64,000 nt of DNA, taken from assembly GCF_009380165.1 (NCBI RefSeq), contig NZ_WHUF01000005.1, positions 509,248 to 573,247 of the forward strand, read 5' to 3'. This DNA is from Rugamonas rivuli. GTDB lineage: Bacteria > Pseudomonadota > Gammaproteobacteria > Burkholderiales > Burkholderiaceae_D. The position numbers were made by a program, and so were the translations under genes. The notes under the pieces are model-generated. The model did no database searches, was not told the origin of the DNA, and was given only the letters and a program-made list of their open reading frames with translations. The stretch's first letter is position 1; every line of letters starts with the position of its first letter. This document shows positions 46,059 to 54,302 of this stretch, one piece after another.

Positions 46059-46940
46059 ATGAAGCTCGATCTCGTCACGGTATTGCGATGTACCGTCAGC
46101 GAATGGATGGAACACCGCGCCGGCAGCAAGGGCGCGGCGTTGGCGTTTTACACGCTGTTTTCGCTGGCGCCCGTGCTGGTGCTGGTGCTGGCGATCGCCG
46201 GCTGGTTCTACGGGCCGCAGGCGGCGCAGGGCCAGCTGTTCAACGAGCTGCGCGGCCTGGTCGGCAGCCAGGGTGCGGAAGCGATCCAGCTGGTGCTGGC
46301 CGGCGCCCGCGACAAGGAACAAGGCCGGCTGGCAACATTGATCGCCGGCGCCCTGCTGCTGTTCGGCGCGACCAGCGTGTTTGCCGAGCTCAAGGCCAGC
46401 CTCGACGACATCTGGCAAGTGCCTCCGCTGGTGCACGGCACGGTCTGGGACGTGGTCCGCACCCGCCTGCTGTCCTTCGGCATGATCCTGGTGCTGGCTT
46501 TCCTGCTGATGGTGTCGCTGGTGGTCAGCGCCGCGCTGGCCTTGCTGGAAAAGCTGTGGGGGGATTACTGGCGCGAGGCCGGCTTCGTGCTGTCGGCCGC
46601 CAATATGGCGATCGGCTATCTCGTCATCGCCGCGCTGTTCGGGGCGATCTTCAAGCTGCTGCCGCGCATCAGGTTGTCATGGCATGACGTGACCATAGGC
46701 GCGCTGGGCACGGCCGCCCTGTTCACGCTGGGGAAATACCTGATCGGGGTCTACATCGGCAACAGCGGCGTCGCCAGCAGCTATGGCGCCGCCGGTTCGG
46801 TGATCGCGCTGCTGCTGTGGGTGTACTACTCGGCGCAGATTTTCTTCCTCGGCGCCGAGTTCGCGCGCCAGTATGCGCTGCAACTGGGCAGCCTGCGCCA
46901 GCCGCCCTCCCCGCCTCAGGTCGGCTTGCGCCGCAGGTAG
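46059..46940 (+). CDS. YihY/BrkB family inner-membrane protein
   Basis: 293 aa with about six transmembrane helices and the family start SEWMEHRAGSKGAALAFYTL, plus IFFLGAEFARQYALQLG near the end. Function is not established; YihY was once annotated as RNase BN, which proved wrong. The ATG is 3 nt after the T run of the upstream terminator and has no ribosome site, so expression may depend on read-through. Its end overlaps the convergent gene at 46916 by 25 bp. Confidence 0.88.
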   Translation: MKLDLVTVLRCTVSEWMEHRAGSKGAALAFYTLFSLAPVLVLVLAIAGWFYGPQAAQGQLFNELRGLVGSQGAEAIQLVLAGARDKEQGRLATLIAGALLLFGATSVFAELKASLDDIWQVPPLVHGTVWDVVRTRLLSFGMILVLAFLLMVSLVVSAALALLEKLWGDYWREAGFVLSAANMAIGYLVIAALFGAIFKLLPRIRLSWHDVTIGALGTAALFTLGKYLIGVYIGNSGVASSYGAAGSVIALLLWVYYSAQIFFLGAEFARQYALQLGSLRQPPSPPQVGLRRR

Positions 46941-47206
46941 GCGCGCGGCGTGGCGACCGGCAGGTCGGCCACGGCCAGGGTCGCCGCCAGCGCCTGCTGG
47001 TCTTCCTCGCGGATCACCGCATCGGGCGCCAGCACGCGGTCGATCACCTGCGGGCTGATGCCTATCGATTGCAGGAATTGCACCGCGCTGGCGGTGCCGA
47101 TGTCGCGCTGCACTTCCAATGCCTGGCGGACAATGAACTCCAAGGAATGCCAGCCTGCAGTTTCCGAAGTCTCCGGCCGCGCGCGGCGGTCATGCTCTGG
47201 ACTCAT
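46916..47206 (-). CDS. Small soluble protein of unknown function
   Basis: Not recognised. 96 aa: SLEFIVRQALEVQRDIGTAS, then QFLQSIGISPQVIDRVLAP and a basic end AYLRRKPT. Homologues look like small stress-linked proteins of betaproteobacteria, but no name can be given. An ideal GAGGAG site lies 7 nt before the ATG. Its promoter carries the palindrome motif (site I), which supports a real gene. Confidence 0.72.
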   Translation of the reverse strand: MSPEHDRRARPETSETAGWHSLEFIVRQALEVQRDIGTASAVQFLQSIGISPQVIDRVLAPDAVIREEDQQALAATLAVADLPVATPRAYLRRKPT

Positions 47207-47235
47207 GTGCTGCTCCTCAAGATGGGTGTAACCGT

Positions 47236-47278
47236 ATGTTAGCCGACTCGCGCATAGAAACAAGTGCGATTGCGCGCT
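47236..47278 (-). promoter_or_regulatory. Activator site and promoter of the 96-aa protein (site I)
   Basis: GTGCG-ATTG-CGCGC at 47264-47277 matches the motif at nine of ten bases. On the minus strand, TAACAT (47241-47236) starts 29.5 bp from its centre. Confidence 0.45.
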
Positions 47279-47292
47279 TGCAGCCGGCCCGC

Positions 47293-48447
47293 CTATTCGC
47301 CCAGCAGTTCCGCCACCACTTCCATGCCTTCGACGCGCTCGGCCACCACCTTGACGATGACGATCAGCGGCACGCCCAGCAGCAGGCCGGACACGCCCCA
47401 CAGCCAGCCCCAGAACAGCAGGCTGACGAACACCGCCGCCGCGTTCATGCGGGCGAAGCGGCCGGTCATCCAGGTCGCCACCACGGTGCCGACCAGCGTG
47501 GCGATGGCCAGCGAGGTGCCCATCACCAGCGCGCTCATCTGGAACGATTCGAATTGCATGAAGGCCACCGCGCCGGTGGCCAGCGTGATCAGCAAGGGGC
47601 CGAAGTAAGGCATCAAGTGCAGCAGCCCGGCCACGATGGCCCAGGCGCCGGCGTTCTCCAGCCCGATCCAGCGCAGCGCTATCCACATCAGCAAGGCCAG
47701 CAGGCCGTTGGTGACGAGCAGCATCAGCATGTATTTCTGGATCGACGAGTTGATGTCCTCCAGGATGTGCACGGTGATCTTCTTCTTGCTCAGCGACGGC
47801 CCGGTCAGCTTGACCAGCTTGCGCTTGAAGGTATCGCCCGACAGCAGCAGGAAGAACACCAGGAAGATCACCATCACCGCCTGGCTGAGGAAGCCCATCA
47901 CGCCCATCGAACCGGCCCACAGCCAGTCCATGACGGGCAGCGTGCCGCTGTCCGGCGGCGGCGCGGCCTTGCGCGCGGCGCGGCGCTCCTGGGCGCCGCT
48001 GGTGGCCTGCTGCAGTTCGGTGGCTACGGCCTGGATGCGCTGCAGGGTGCTGGGGCCTTGATGGCTGCGGTCGGCCAACAGGCGCGACAGCTTATGGCTG
48101 ACGGTGGGCAGTTCTTCGACGATGGATTCGAACTCGCCCTGCACCTTGTCGATGACGACCAGCGAGCCGCCGAGGATGGCGACGGTGATCAGCGTCGCAC
48201 CGACCACGCGCGGCAGGCGCATGCGCTCCAGCCAGCACACGATGGGGCTGAGCATATAGGTGATCAGGATGCCGAGCAACAGGGGGACGAGGAAATTGCG
48301 CGACCATTGCAGCGCGTAGATGAACGCTACCGTGGCGATGACGCCGAGCGCCAGGCCACGGGCGTGGACATGCAGGGGAATACGCGGGCCATCGCCTTCG
48401 GCGACAGCAGCGTTGACCAGGGGGAGTGCTTCAGGCTGCTGGCTCAT
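47293..48447 (-). CDS. AI-2E family transporter
   Basis: 384-residue membrane protein with seven to eight helices and the family marks PLLLGILITYMLSPIV, MPYFGPLLITLATGAVAF and LLFWGWLWGVSGLLLGVPL. Members export small molecules or act as Na+/H+ antiporters; a role in autoinducer-2 export was proposed for TqsA. It is preceded on the same strand by the BON gene with a 66-bp gap. Confidence 0.9.
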   Translation of the reverse strand: MSQQPEALPLVNAAVAEGDGPRIPLHVHARGLALGVIATVAFIYALQWSRNFLVPLLLGILITYMLSPIVCWLERMRLPRVVGATLITVAILGGSLVVIDKVQGEFESIVEELPTVSHKLSRLLADRSHQGPSTLQRIQAVATELQQATSGAQERRAARKAAPPPDSGTLPVMDWLWAGSMGVMGFLSQAVMVIFLVFFLLLSGDTFKRKLVKLTGPSLSKKKITVHILEDINSSIQKYMLMLLVTNGLLALLMWIALRWIGLENAGAWAIVAGLLHLMPYFGPLLITLATGAVAFMQFESFQMSALVMGTSLAIATLVGTVVATWMTGRFARMNAAAVFVSLLFWGWLWGVSGLLLGVPLIVIVKVVAERVEGMEVVAELLGE

Positions 48448-48513
48448 GATGGCTCGCTAAAAAATCCCGGCGCGGCCAGCCCGGCTGGGCTGGACCGCGC
48501 CGGCAGGTAACGC

Positions 48514-48825
48514 TTACTTGACGTGGATGTCGTTCTTCACGCCGGTCACGCCCTTGACGCCGCGGGCGACTTCGCCGGCCTTGGCGATGTCTTCAGGCTG
48601 GGCCACGAAGCCGCTCAGCTGCACGGTGCCCTTGAAGGTTTCCACATTGATTTCCGTGGACTTCAGGCTAGGCTCGTTGAAGATGCTGGCTTTGACTTTG
48701 GTGGTGATCACGGAATCGTCGACATACTCGCCGGTGCCTTCTTTGGTCGAGGTCGATGCGCAGCCGGCGGTGGCCAGCAGCGACACGGTGAACAGGGCAG
48801 TAGCGATTTTGTGTGCGATTTTCAT
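48514..48825 (-). CDS. BON domain lipoprotein
   Basis: 103 aa. Lipoprotein signal (ALFTVSLLATAGC, Cys at about 22) and one BON domain (VDDSVITTKVKASIFNEPSL then VQLSGFVAQPEDIAKAGEVA). BON proteins (OsmY, DolP types) bind lipid and are induced by osmotic and envelope stress. AAGGAG precedes the ATG. Promoter carries site B. Confidence 0.9.
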   Translation of the reverse strand: MKIAHKIATALFTVSLLATAGCASTSTKEGTGEYVDDSVITTKVKASIFNEPSLKSTEINVETFKGTVQLSGFVAQPEDIAKAGEVARGVKGVTGVKNDIHVK

Positions 48826-48898
48826 GGCATTCTCCTTGGGGTGATTAACAGTCGTTTGTCAGCTAGCGGGACTGGATGTCCTTGCTACCGATGTAGAC

Positions 48899-48941
48899 GT
48901 TGTACGCCCCTTCCCCACCCATCTCTGTACGCTATCGTACA
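48899..48941 (-). promoter_or_regulatory. Activator site and promoter of the BON gene (site B)
   Basis: TGTACGCTATCGTACA at 48926-48941 has perfect six-base arms. On the minus strand TACAAC (48904-48899) starts 29.5 bp from the centre. An extra half-site TGTACG stands at 48901-48906. Confidence 0.62.
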
Positions 48942-48973
48942 AAGACGGCACATCGCAAACGGCGCCTGCACTG

Positions 48974-49016
48974 GGTGCGGAAGCGCACAGACCCTGGCCG
49001 GCGCGCTGGCTATGCT
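48974..49016 (+). promoter_or_regulatory. Activator site and promoter of the glycine-zipper lipoprotein gene (site G)
   Basis: GGTGCGGAAGCGCACA at 48974-48989, a full match. TATGCT (49011-49016) starts 29.5 bp from the centre. Together with site B the divergent region has one site per direction, 48 bp apart. Confidence 0.62.
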
Positions 49017-49043
49017 GGATTCATACTTTTTCGGGAGAACAAT

Positions 49044-49496
49044 ATGAAACACATGACCGCCATCGCCGCCGTGCTCGTCGCCGGCACCGCCGTCCTCAGC
49101 GGCTGCGCCAGCACCAGCCCGGTGCCGCAGCAGCAAGGCTATTACGCCAACCAGGCTGAAGCGGCTTCCTACGGCACCATCGAATCCATCCAGGTCACGC
49201 AGGCCAAATCCGGCACCAGCGGCGCCGGCGCCGTCACCGGCGGGCTGGTCGGCGCACTGCTGGGCAACCAGATCGGCTCGGGCAGCGGCCGCACCGCCGC
49301 CACCGTGGCCGGCGCAGTCGGCGGCGCCGTGGTCGGCAACAATGTCGAGAGCAACCGCAGCCAGACGCACGAGCAGTACCAGATCAGCGTGCGCATGGAT
49401 AACGGCGACTACCGCATCGTCAACCAGGACAATATCTACGACCTGCGCACCGGCAACCGCGTGCGCCTGGTCGATGGCCGCGTCTATCGTTATTAA
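49044..49496 (+). CDS. Glycine-zipper (17-kDa antigen/SlyB-like) lipoprotein
   Basis: 150 aa, outer-membrane lipoprotein. The lipobox is VLSGC (Cys at about 20), and the glycine-zipper 2TM domain is GAVTGGLVGALLGNQIGSGS then AGAVGGAVVGNNVESN. A C-terminal SH3-like strand region (EQYQISVRMDNGDYRIVNQD) completes the SlyB type. SlyB family proteins are envelope-stress lipoproteins. GGGAGAACAAT precedes the ATG. First of three genes read together. Confidence 0.9.
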   Translation: MKHMTAIAAVLVAGTAVLSGCASTSPVPQQQGYYANQAEAASYGTIESIQVTQAKSGTSGAGAVTGGLVGALLGNQIGSGSGRTAATVAGAVGGAVVGNNVESNRSQTHEQYQISVRMDNGDYRIVNQDNIYDLRTGNRVRLVDGRVYRY

Positions 49497-49528
49497 TCGT
49501 TACTCATTCCCACCAACAGGAGAACCCC

Positions 49529-49681
49529 ATGGGCACCATCATTTTGATCATACTCGTCCTGGCTTTGATCGGCGCCCTGCCGGCCTGGCCGCATAGCCGC
49601 AGCTGGGGCTATGCGCCCAGCGGCATCACCGGCCTGATCGTCGTGATCCTGCTGATCATGCTGCTCACCGGCAGGCTGTAA
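49529..49681 (+). CDS. DUF3309 family small membrane protein
   Basis: 50 aa, almost wholly hydrophobic in two segments: GTIILIILVLALIGALPAW and GITGLIVVILLIMLLTG, joined by PHSRSWGYAPS. The Trp/Pro/Tyr-Gly linker is the DUF3309 mark. ACAGGAGAACCCC precedes the ATG. It lies 32 bp after the glycine-zipper gene and 16 bp before the next, so it probably belongs to the site G transcript. Confidence 0.82.
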   Translation: MGTIILIILVLALIGALPAWPHSRSWGYAPSGITGLIVVILLIMLLTGRL

Positions 49682-49697
49682 CCCAACGGAGGAAATC

Positions 49698-50036
49698 ATG
49701 GCTCACATTCGACACCTCGTCATCGGCTTGGCCATGGCTTGCGCCGCCTGCGCGGCGCAGGCGGCGGACCAGACCACGCCGCCGCAAAACGCCCAGCTGC
49801 AACAGAAGGAAATCGCCAAGGGCGATCCGGCGCGCTGGTACCAGGACGACGCCACCGCCGCCGCGCAGCTGCGTACGCTGCGCAAGGAAATCGGCGCCGC
49901 GCTGGCCGAGGCCAACATCGCCTGCAAACAAGGCCCGGCCGCCGAACGCGGCAGCTGCATGCAGGAAGCGCGCGCCACCTACAAGCAGGATATGGCGAAC
50001 GCGGCGCAGATACGCGCCGAGCACCACCAGCACTAG
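49698..50036 (+). CDS. Small periplasmic protein of unknown function
   Basis: Not recognised. 112 aa with a signal peptide ending AQAA (about residue 22). The mature part is charged and helical (ARWYQDDATAAAQLRTLRKE) with two cysteines 13 residues apart (CKQ and SCMQ) that may form a disulfide. Third gene of the site G transcript. Confidence 0.7.
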   Translation: MAHIRHLVIGLAMACAACAAQAADQTTPPQNAQLQQKEIAKGDPARWYQDDATAAAQLRTLRKEIGAALAEANIACKQGPAAERGSCMQEARATYKQDMANAAQIRAEHHQH

Positions 50037-50057
50037 CCCGCCAGTCCAGCGGCCGCG

Positions 50058-51218
50058 CTAAGCGGCCCGCTCCTGGTCGTGCGGCTGCCGCAACGGCGGC
50101 AGTTCATGCACGACCAGCGGCGTATCTTCCGTCACAAAGCTCAACCAGCCCGCCGCCTTGATGGCGCGCAGCGCATCCTGGTAGCCCTGGTCCCAGCGCC
50201 ATTCGATCGAGCCCTTGGAAAAATTGATGTCCTTGGCCGCCATATTCCAGTCGCGGCCGGCGTACGCCAGACGCACCACGTGCAGCGTGGTGCCGCAGCC
50301 CAGCGCGGCCAGGTCCTGCGCGCCCTCGACCGTCCTGGCCCGCTCCGGCAAGGCCTGGTACAGCTCGCGCAACTTTTGCTGCAGCTTGTGGGTGGCCACG
50401 TAGTCGTCCAGGTGGCGCTTGGAACGCGAGGCGAAGGTGACGTCTTTCTGCCGCGTCTGCACCTCGTCCAGCGTGGTCGGCTCGGGGCCGTCGGCGCTCC
50501 ACAGATCCACCATGAAGCACAGCGTATCGACATGTTCGTTATCGTCCAGCACGGTCTCCAGCGGCGTGTTCGAATACAGGCCGCCGTCCCAGTACAGCTC
50601 GCCGTCTATGCGCACCGGCGGGAAGCCCGGCGGCAGCGCGCCGCTGGCGCGGATGTGATCGGCGTTGAGGGTTTGTTCGCGGTTGTCGAAGCTGCGCAGG
50701 CTGCCGCAGGCGACCTTGAGCGCGTTGACCGTCAGCCGCATGCCGCCCGGCTGGTTCAGGTAGTCGAAATCGATCAGGCGGTTCAGCGTGTCGCCCAGCT
50801 CGCTCGTGTCGTAGAAGCTGGCCTGCTCGGGATCGACCGCCGCCCCGGTCGGGAACAGGCTCATGAAGCGCGGCTTGAAGAAGCCCGGCACGCCGCGCAC
50901 CAAGGTGTCCCAGGTTTGCAGCAGCACGTTGGAGCGCCGCTGCTGGTCCGGCACCTGGCGCATATCGTAGCTGTCGCGGTGGGCGATGCCGTCCCAGAAT
51001 TGCCGCAGCCGCTCCAGCCGCGTTTCGTGCGGATTGCCGGCCAGGATGGCGGCGTTGATCGCGCCGATCGAGGTGCCGACGATCCAGTCCGGCGCCAGGC
51101 CGTGCTCGTGCATCGCCTGGAACACGCCGGCCTGGTAGGCGCCCAGCGCGCCGCCGCCCTGCAACACCAGGACCACGCGCAAGCGCTCGGGATTCAATTC
51201 GGATTTGGGACTGCTCAT
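50058..51218 (-). CDS. Patatin-like phospholipase
   Basis: 386-residue lipid acyl hydrolase of the RssA/patatin type. Oxyanion loop LQGGGALGAYQAGVF, nucleophile Ser50 in GTSIGAINA and catalytic Asp211 in WDGGLYSN form the Ser-Asp dyad. No signal peptide. Of two in-frame ATGs, the one at 51218 has GGAG at a better distance (8 nt) than that at 51224. Downstream of the yqj-like operon terminator. Confidence 0.92.
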   Translation of the reverse strand: MSSPKSELNPERLRVVLVLQGGGALGAYQAGVFQAMHEHGLAPDWIVGTSIGAINAAILAGNPHETRLERLRQFWDGIAHRDSYDMRQVPDQQRRSNVLLQTWDTLVRGVPGFFKPRFMSLFPTGAAVDPEQASFYDTSELGDTLNRLIDFDYLNQPGGMRLTVNALKVACGSLRSFDNREQTLNADHIRASGALPPGFPPVRIDGELYWDGGLYSNTPLETVLDDNEHVDTLCFMVDLWSADGPEPTTLDEVQTRQKDVTFASRSKRHLDDYVATHKLQQKLRELYQALPERARTVEGAQDLAALGCGTTLHVVRLAYAGRDWNMAAKDINFSKGSIEWRWDQGYQDALRAIKAAGWLSFVTEDTPLVVHELPPLRQPHDQERAA

Positions 51219-51233
51219 CTGCATAGCTCCAAT

Positions 51234-51256
51234 AAAAAAACGCCGCAGTTGCGGCG
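51234..51256 (-). terminator. Terminator of the stress operon 54267-51266
   Basis: CGCCGC (51241-51246), loop AGTT, GCGGCG (51251-51256); on the minus strand seven T follow (A run 51234-51240). Confidence 0.85.
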
Positions 51257-51265
51257 TTTGGGGGA

Positions 51266-51631
51266 TTACTCCTGCTCCGGCGCGGGTTTGCGCCGCAACA
51301 GCCAGGCCATGCCGATGCCGGCGGCCAGCGCCACGCCGATGGCCGGCTTGACCAGGCGCTTGCGGGCGATGTAGGAACCCACCGTCAGCGCATACGGCAT
51401 CAGCGACTTGAAGTTGATGCCCTTCAGGCCGCCCGGCTGCAACAGGCCGCCGAGACGGGCCTGGGCCATGCCGATGGCCTGCTCGACGGCGCCATGAAAC
51501 ATCGCGTCCGGCTGCAGCGCGTTGGCCACCAGCGCCTTGGCGTGCACCACCTTGATGCGGTACAGCTCGCCCTCGCGTATCAGGCGCTGCTTGTCCGCGT
51601 CGATGGCGGCGCGTTCGGATTCTTTGCTCAT
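51266..51631 (-). CDS. YqjK-like membrane-associated protein
   Basis: 121 aa. A basic helical start (SERAAIDADKQRLIREGELY) and a hydrophobic C-terminal segment (PAIGVALAAGIGMAWLLRR). Position after DUF883 and YqjE genes is that of yqjK in the yqjDEK set; sequence similarity to YqjK is not certain. GGGAGAGCAG precedes the ATG. Confidence 0.6.
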   Translation of the reverse strand: MSKESERAAIDADKQRLIREGELYRIKVVHAKALVANALQPDAMFHGAVEQAIGMAQARLGGLLQPGGLKGINFKSLMPYALTVGSYIARKRLVKPAIGVALAAGIGMAWLLRRKPAPEQE

Positions 51632-51643
51632 CTGCTCTCCCGG

Positions 51644-52024
51644 TTACAACAGCATGTCGCGGTCGGACTTGAGTTCGGCCATGGTCGCCGGCATCGACAG
51701 TTTGCCGCTGCGTATCAGGCCGCGCGCATACAGCATCAGGCCGACGGCGATCAGCACAAACACGCCGGTGATGATGGGCAGGATCTTCCAGCCCAGCGCA
51801 TCCCAGGCCAGGTAGGCGATCGTCACCGTACCATAGGCCAGCGCGAAGCAGCCCGCCACCACGGCCAGCGCGAACACCAGCACCAGTTGCAGCAGGTGGT
51901 TGCGCACCTCCGACAGTTCCAGCGCGGCCAGCTCCAGCCGCGTCAGCACCAGGCCGATGCCGTTGCGGGCGATATTGCCCAGCGAAGCGATCAGACCCGG
52001 CGGACGGTTCATTTCATCGGACAC
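51644..52024 (-). CDS. YqjE-like phage-holin-family membrane protein
   Basis: 126 aa with two membrane helices (LLQLVLVFALAVVAGCFALA and PIITGVFVLIAVGLMLYA) after LTRLELAALELSEVRNHL, the mark of the YqjE/holin-X family. Found beside DUF883 genes in many proteobacteria; not phage-derived here. Six bp after the DUF883 gene. Confidence 0.85.
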   Translation of the reverse strand: MSDEMNRPPGLIASLGNIARNGIGLVLTRLELAALELSEVRNHLLQLVLVFALAVVAGCFALAYGTVTIAYLAWDALGWKILPIITGVFVLIAVGLMLYARGLIRSGKLSMPATMAELKSDRDMLL

Positions 52025-52030
52025 GATGGC

Positions 52031-52333
52031 TTACTTGCGGCCGATGATGACGCCGATCAGCAGGCCCACGCCGGCCGCCGCGGCGATCGAACGCCATGGG
52101 TTTTCCTTGACGTAGACGTCGGCCTGCTTGGCCATTTCCTTGCTGGCGGCGACGGCGCTTTGCTGCGCTTCGTGGGCCTTGGCCAGCGCGGTGTCGAGCG
52201 CGCGCATGCCGCGGCCGCGCAGTTCCTCGGCCTTTTCGCCGGTCAGCGCGGTGGCGGCGGTGAACAATGCCTGCGCATCTTTAACCAGAGTTTTCACGTC
52301 GTTATTCACGGTACTGATGTTTTGTTCCAGCAT
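52031..52333 (-). CDS. DUF883 (ElaB/YqjD) family protein
   Basis: 100 aa. Helical domain (VNNDVKTLVKDAQALFTAA, RGRGMRALDTALAKAHEAQ) and a C-terminal membrane anchor AAAAGVGLLIGVIIGRK, the hallmark of ElaB/YqjD tail-anchored proteins that tie ribosomes to the inner membrane in stationary phase. ATG at 52333 has AGGAG 8 nt upstream. Confidence 0.9.
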   Translation of the reverse strand: MLEQNISTVNNDVKTLVKDAQALFTAATALTGEKAEELRGRGMRALDTALAKAHEAQQSAVAASKEMAKQADVYVKENPWRSIAAAAGVGLLIGVIIGRK

Positions 52334-52394
52334 GATGGAGCTCCTGTTATGGTTGTGTGAGGTGAAAACTGTACAGCAAAATACCAAATATGCA

Positions 52395-52922
52395 TCAATC
52401 CAGCAAATCGCGCATATCGTCTGCGTGTTCTTCTTCCACCGCCATGATCTTGATCAAAAGGTGGCGGGTGGTCGGATCGGTCGTGCCTATCTGCTCGATC
52501 ATCTGGCGGTACGACTCGATGGCGACGCGCTCGGCGATCAGGTTGGCCTTGATCATCGATTGCACATCGTCAGATGCATCATACTCGGCATGGCTACGTG
52601 CGAGCAATGTTGCCGGATTGAAATCAGGCTGGCCGTTCAACTGAATGATACGCTCGGCCAGCCAGTCGGCGTGTTCCTGTTCCTGCATCGCGTGTTCGAG
52701 GAACTCGGCCTTGATCGGGCCGTTGTCGCGGCCGCTGACCGTGTAGTAGTGCCGCTTGTAGCGCAGGATGCAGACCAGCTCGGTCGCCAGCGCATCGTTG
52801 AGCATCTTGACGACCGCCGTGCGGTCGCCCTGGTAGCCTGCCGTGACCGGGCCGTCCTGCAGATTGCGCGCCGCTGCGCGGATGGCCTCTTTGTCGATGC
52901 CGGTGGGGTTAGATTCAGCCAT
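52395..52922 (-). CDS. Ferritin-like (bacterioferritin-type) protein
   Basis: 175 aa, four-helix ferritin-like fold. Diiron ligands appear as NDALATELVCILRYKRHYY, LEHAMQEQEHADWLAERI, IAERVAIESYRQMIE and MAVEEEHADDMRDLL (E, ExxH, E, ExxH). It may store iron or guard against peroxide. Placed between two envelope proteins in the operon, 18 bp after the OmpA/DUF4398 gene. Confidence 0.86.
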   Translation of the reverse strand: MAESNPTGIDKEAIRAAARNLQDGPVTAGYQGDRTAVVKMLNDALATELVCILRYKRHYYTVSGRDNGPIKAEFLEHAMQEQEHADWLAERIIQLNGQPDFNPATLLARSHAEYDASDDVQSMIKANLIAERVAIESYRQMIEQIGTTDPTTRHLLIKIMAVEEEHADDMRDLLD

Positions 52923-52940
52923 GATGTTTTTCCTTGGAGT

Positions 52941-53870
52941 TTAGTGACGGGTGGCGATCGGTGCGCCGTTTTGCGACAGCACGATCTCGACGCGGCGGTT
53001 CAGCTGGCGGCTGCCGGCATCGGCATTGCTGGCGACCGGGAAGGCTTCGCCATAGCCGCGGGTGGCGATCTTGTCGCTCTTCACGCCCAGGCCGATCAGG
53101 GCGTTGCGCACCGATTCGGCGCGGCGCTGCGACAGCTCCAGGTTGTGCGCGGCGGTGCCGGTGCTGTCGGTGAAGCCTTCGATCAGCACTGCGCTCTGCG
53201 GCTGCTGCATCAGCACGTCGGCCATCTTCTGCGCGGTGCGCATGCCTTCGGCGCTGAGCTCGGCGCGGTCGACATTGAACAGCACGTCGCTCAGCGTGAT
53301 GACGATGCCGCGCTCGGTCTGCTTGGCTTGCAGGTCGGCCAGCTGCTGTTGCAGCGCCGCGTTCTTGGCCGCTTCGTCGCGGGCGCTGTTGGCGGCGGCG
53401 TCGGCCTGGGCGCGCGCGGCGTCGGCGTCGGCCTTGGCCATATTCGCTTGCGACTTGGCCTGGTCGGCGCTGATGCGGGCCTGGTTCGCTTCGGCGGTGC
53501 GCTGCTCCAGGCGGATCTCGTCACGCTGGCGGCCGGCGTTGGCGATGTCAGCCTCGGCGCGCTTGCCCTTGGCCACTTCCTGCGCGGTGGCGATCTTTTG
53601 CTTGGCGATATAGGCCAGCTTGTCGATCTCGTCCAGGCTGTCCTTCTTCGCGGCGGCGGCGTTGGCGCGGTCCAGCGCGTCGGAAGCGGCCTTGAATTCC
53701 AGCGGCGCGTTGGCGGCCACCGACGGATTGCTTTGCGCCGCCATGAAGTCGCCGCGGGTCTGGTCGAGCAGGCTGGTGGTGGTCGGCGTGGTGCTGCAGG
53801 CGGCGAACATGATCGACATCGCGAAGGCGAGCGGGATGAGTTTCAATTGTTTCATGCGCAGTGGGTTCAT
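52941..53870 (-). CDS. DUF4398-OmpA lipoprotein
   Basis: 309 aa. Lipoprotein signal (IPLAFAMSIMFAAC, Cys at about 25), a DUF4398 helical region, a long Ala-rich coiled coil (about 95-175) and a C-terminal OmpA peptidoglycan-binding domain (VLFNVDRAELSAEG, IEGFTDSTGTAAHNLELSQR). Like Pal it would link outer membrane and wall. GGAG precedes the ATG; the upstream DUF4398 gene ends 10 bp away. Confidence 0.9.
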   Translation of the reverse strand: MNPLRMKQLKLIPLAFAMSIMFAACSTTPTTTSLLDQTRGDFMAAQSNPSVAANAPLEFKAASDALDRANAAAAKKDSLDEIDKLAYIAKQKIATAQEVAKGKRAEADIANAGRQRDEIRLEQRTAEANQARISADQAKSQANMAKADADAARAQADAAANSARDEAAKNAALQQQLADLQAKQTERGIVITLSDVLFNVDRAELSAEGMRTAQKMADVLMQQPQSAVLIEGFTDSTGTAAHNLELSQRRAESVRNALIGLGVKSDKIATRGYGEAFPVASNADAGSRQLNRRVEIVLSQNGAPIATRH

Positions 53871-53880
53871 GGTGAGCTCC

Positions 53881-54267
53881 TTATTGTTGGGTGGTGGTGC
53901 TGCGGTTCAGTTCTTCGCGCAGCGTGCGTATGCTTTGCTGCAGCTCGTCGGCGGCTGTGGTGGCCTTGGCCGAGCTGGCTTTGCTCTGCGCCAGCTGGGC
54001 ATCGGCCGACGCCTGGTTGGCCAGGTCTTGCGCGGTCTTGTAATCCTTGGCGGCCAATGCCTGGTTGGCGCGCATCAGCTTGTCGCGGGCAGATTGCATT
54101 TCGGCCGGCGCCAGGTCGGCGGCGCCGGCGCTGGTGGCGTTGGCCACTGCGGCGCGCGAGACGGCGACGTCGGCGGTGGCCGGCGTCTTGTCGCTGGCGC
54201 AGGCGCTCAAGCCCAGCAAAGCGGCAATGGCGCACAGCGCGGCGATGGGATGTTTGGTCGTGTTCAT
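53881..54267 (-). CDS. DUF4398 lipoprotein
   Basis: 128 aa. Lipoprotein signal ALLGLSAC (Cys at about 23) and a DUF4398 helical domain (LAPAEMQSARDKLMRANQAL, KDYKTAQDLANQASADAQLA). It resembles the N-terminal part of the next protein, so the pair looks like a duplication with OmpA domain added or lost. AAGGAG precedes the ATG. First gene of the six-gene operon under site F. Confidence 0.88.
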   Translation of the reverse strand: MNTTKHPIAALCAIAALLGLSACASDKTPATADVAVSRAAVANATSAGAADLAPAEMQSARDKLMRANQALAAKDYKTAQDLANQASADAQLAQSKASSAKATTAADELQQSIRTLREELNRSTTTQQ

Positions 54268-54302
54268 TATTCTTCTCCTTAAAAGTCATGCGGTAGGTTG
54301 AC

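Noticed and set aside
46059..46940. Ribonuclease BN name for the YihY/BrkB protein
   Set aside because: That old assignment of YihY was shown to be wrong; RNase BN is a different gene.
51644..52024. Phage lysis module suggested by the holin-family gene
   Set aside because: It lies in a yqjDE-like chromosomal operon with no endolysin or other phage gene near.
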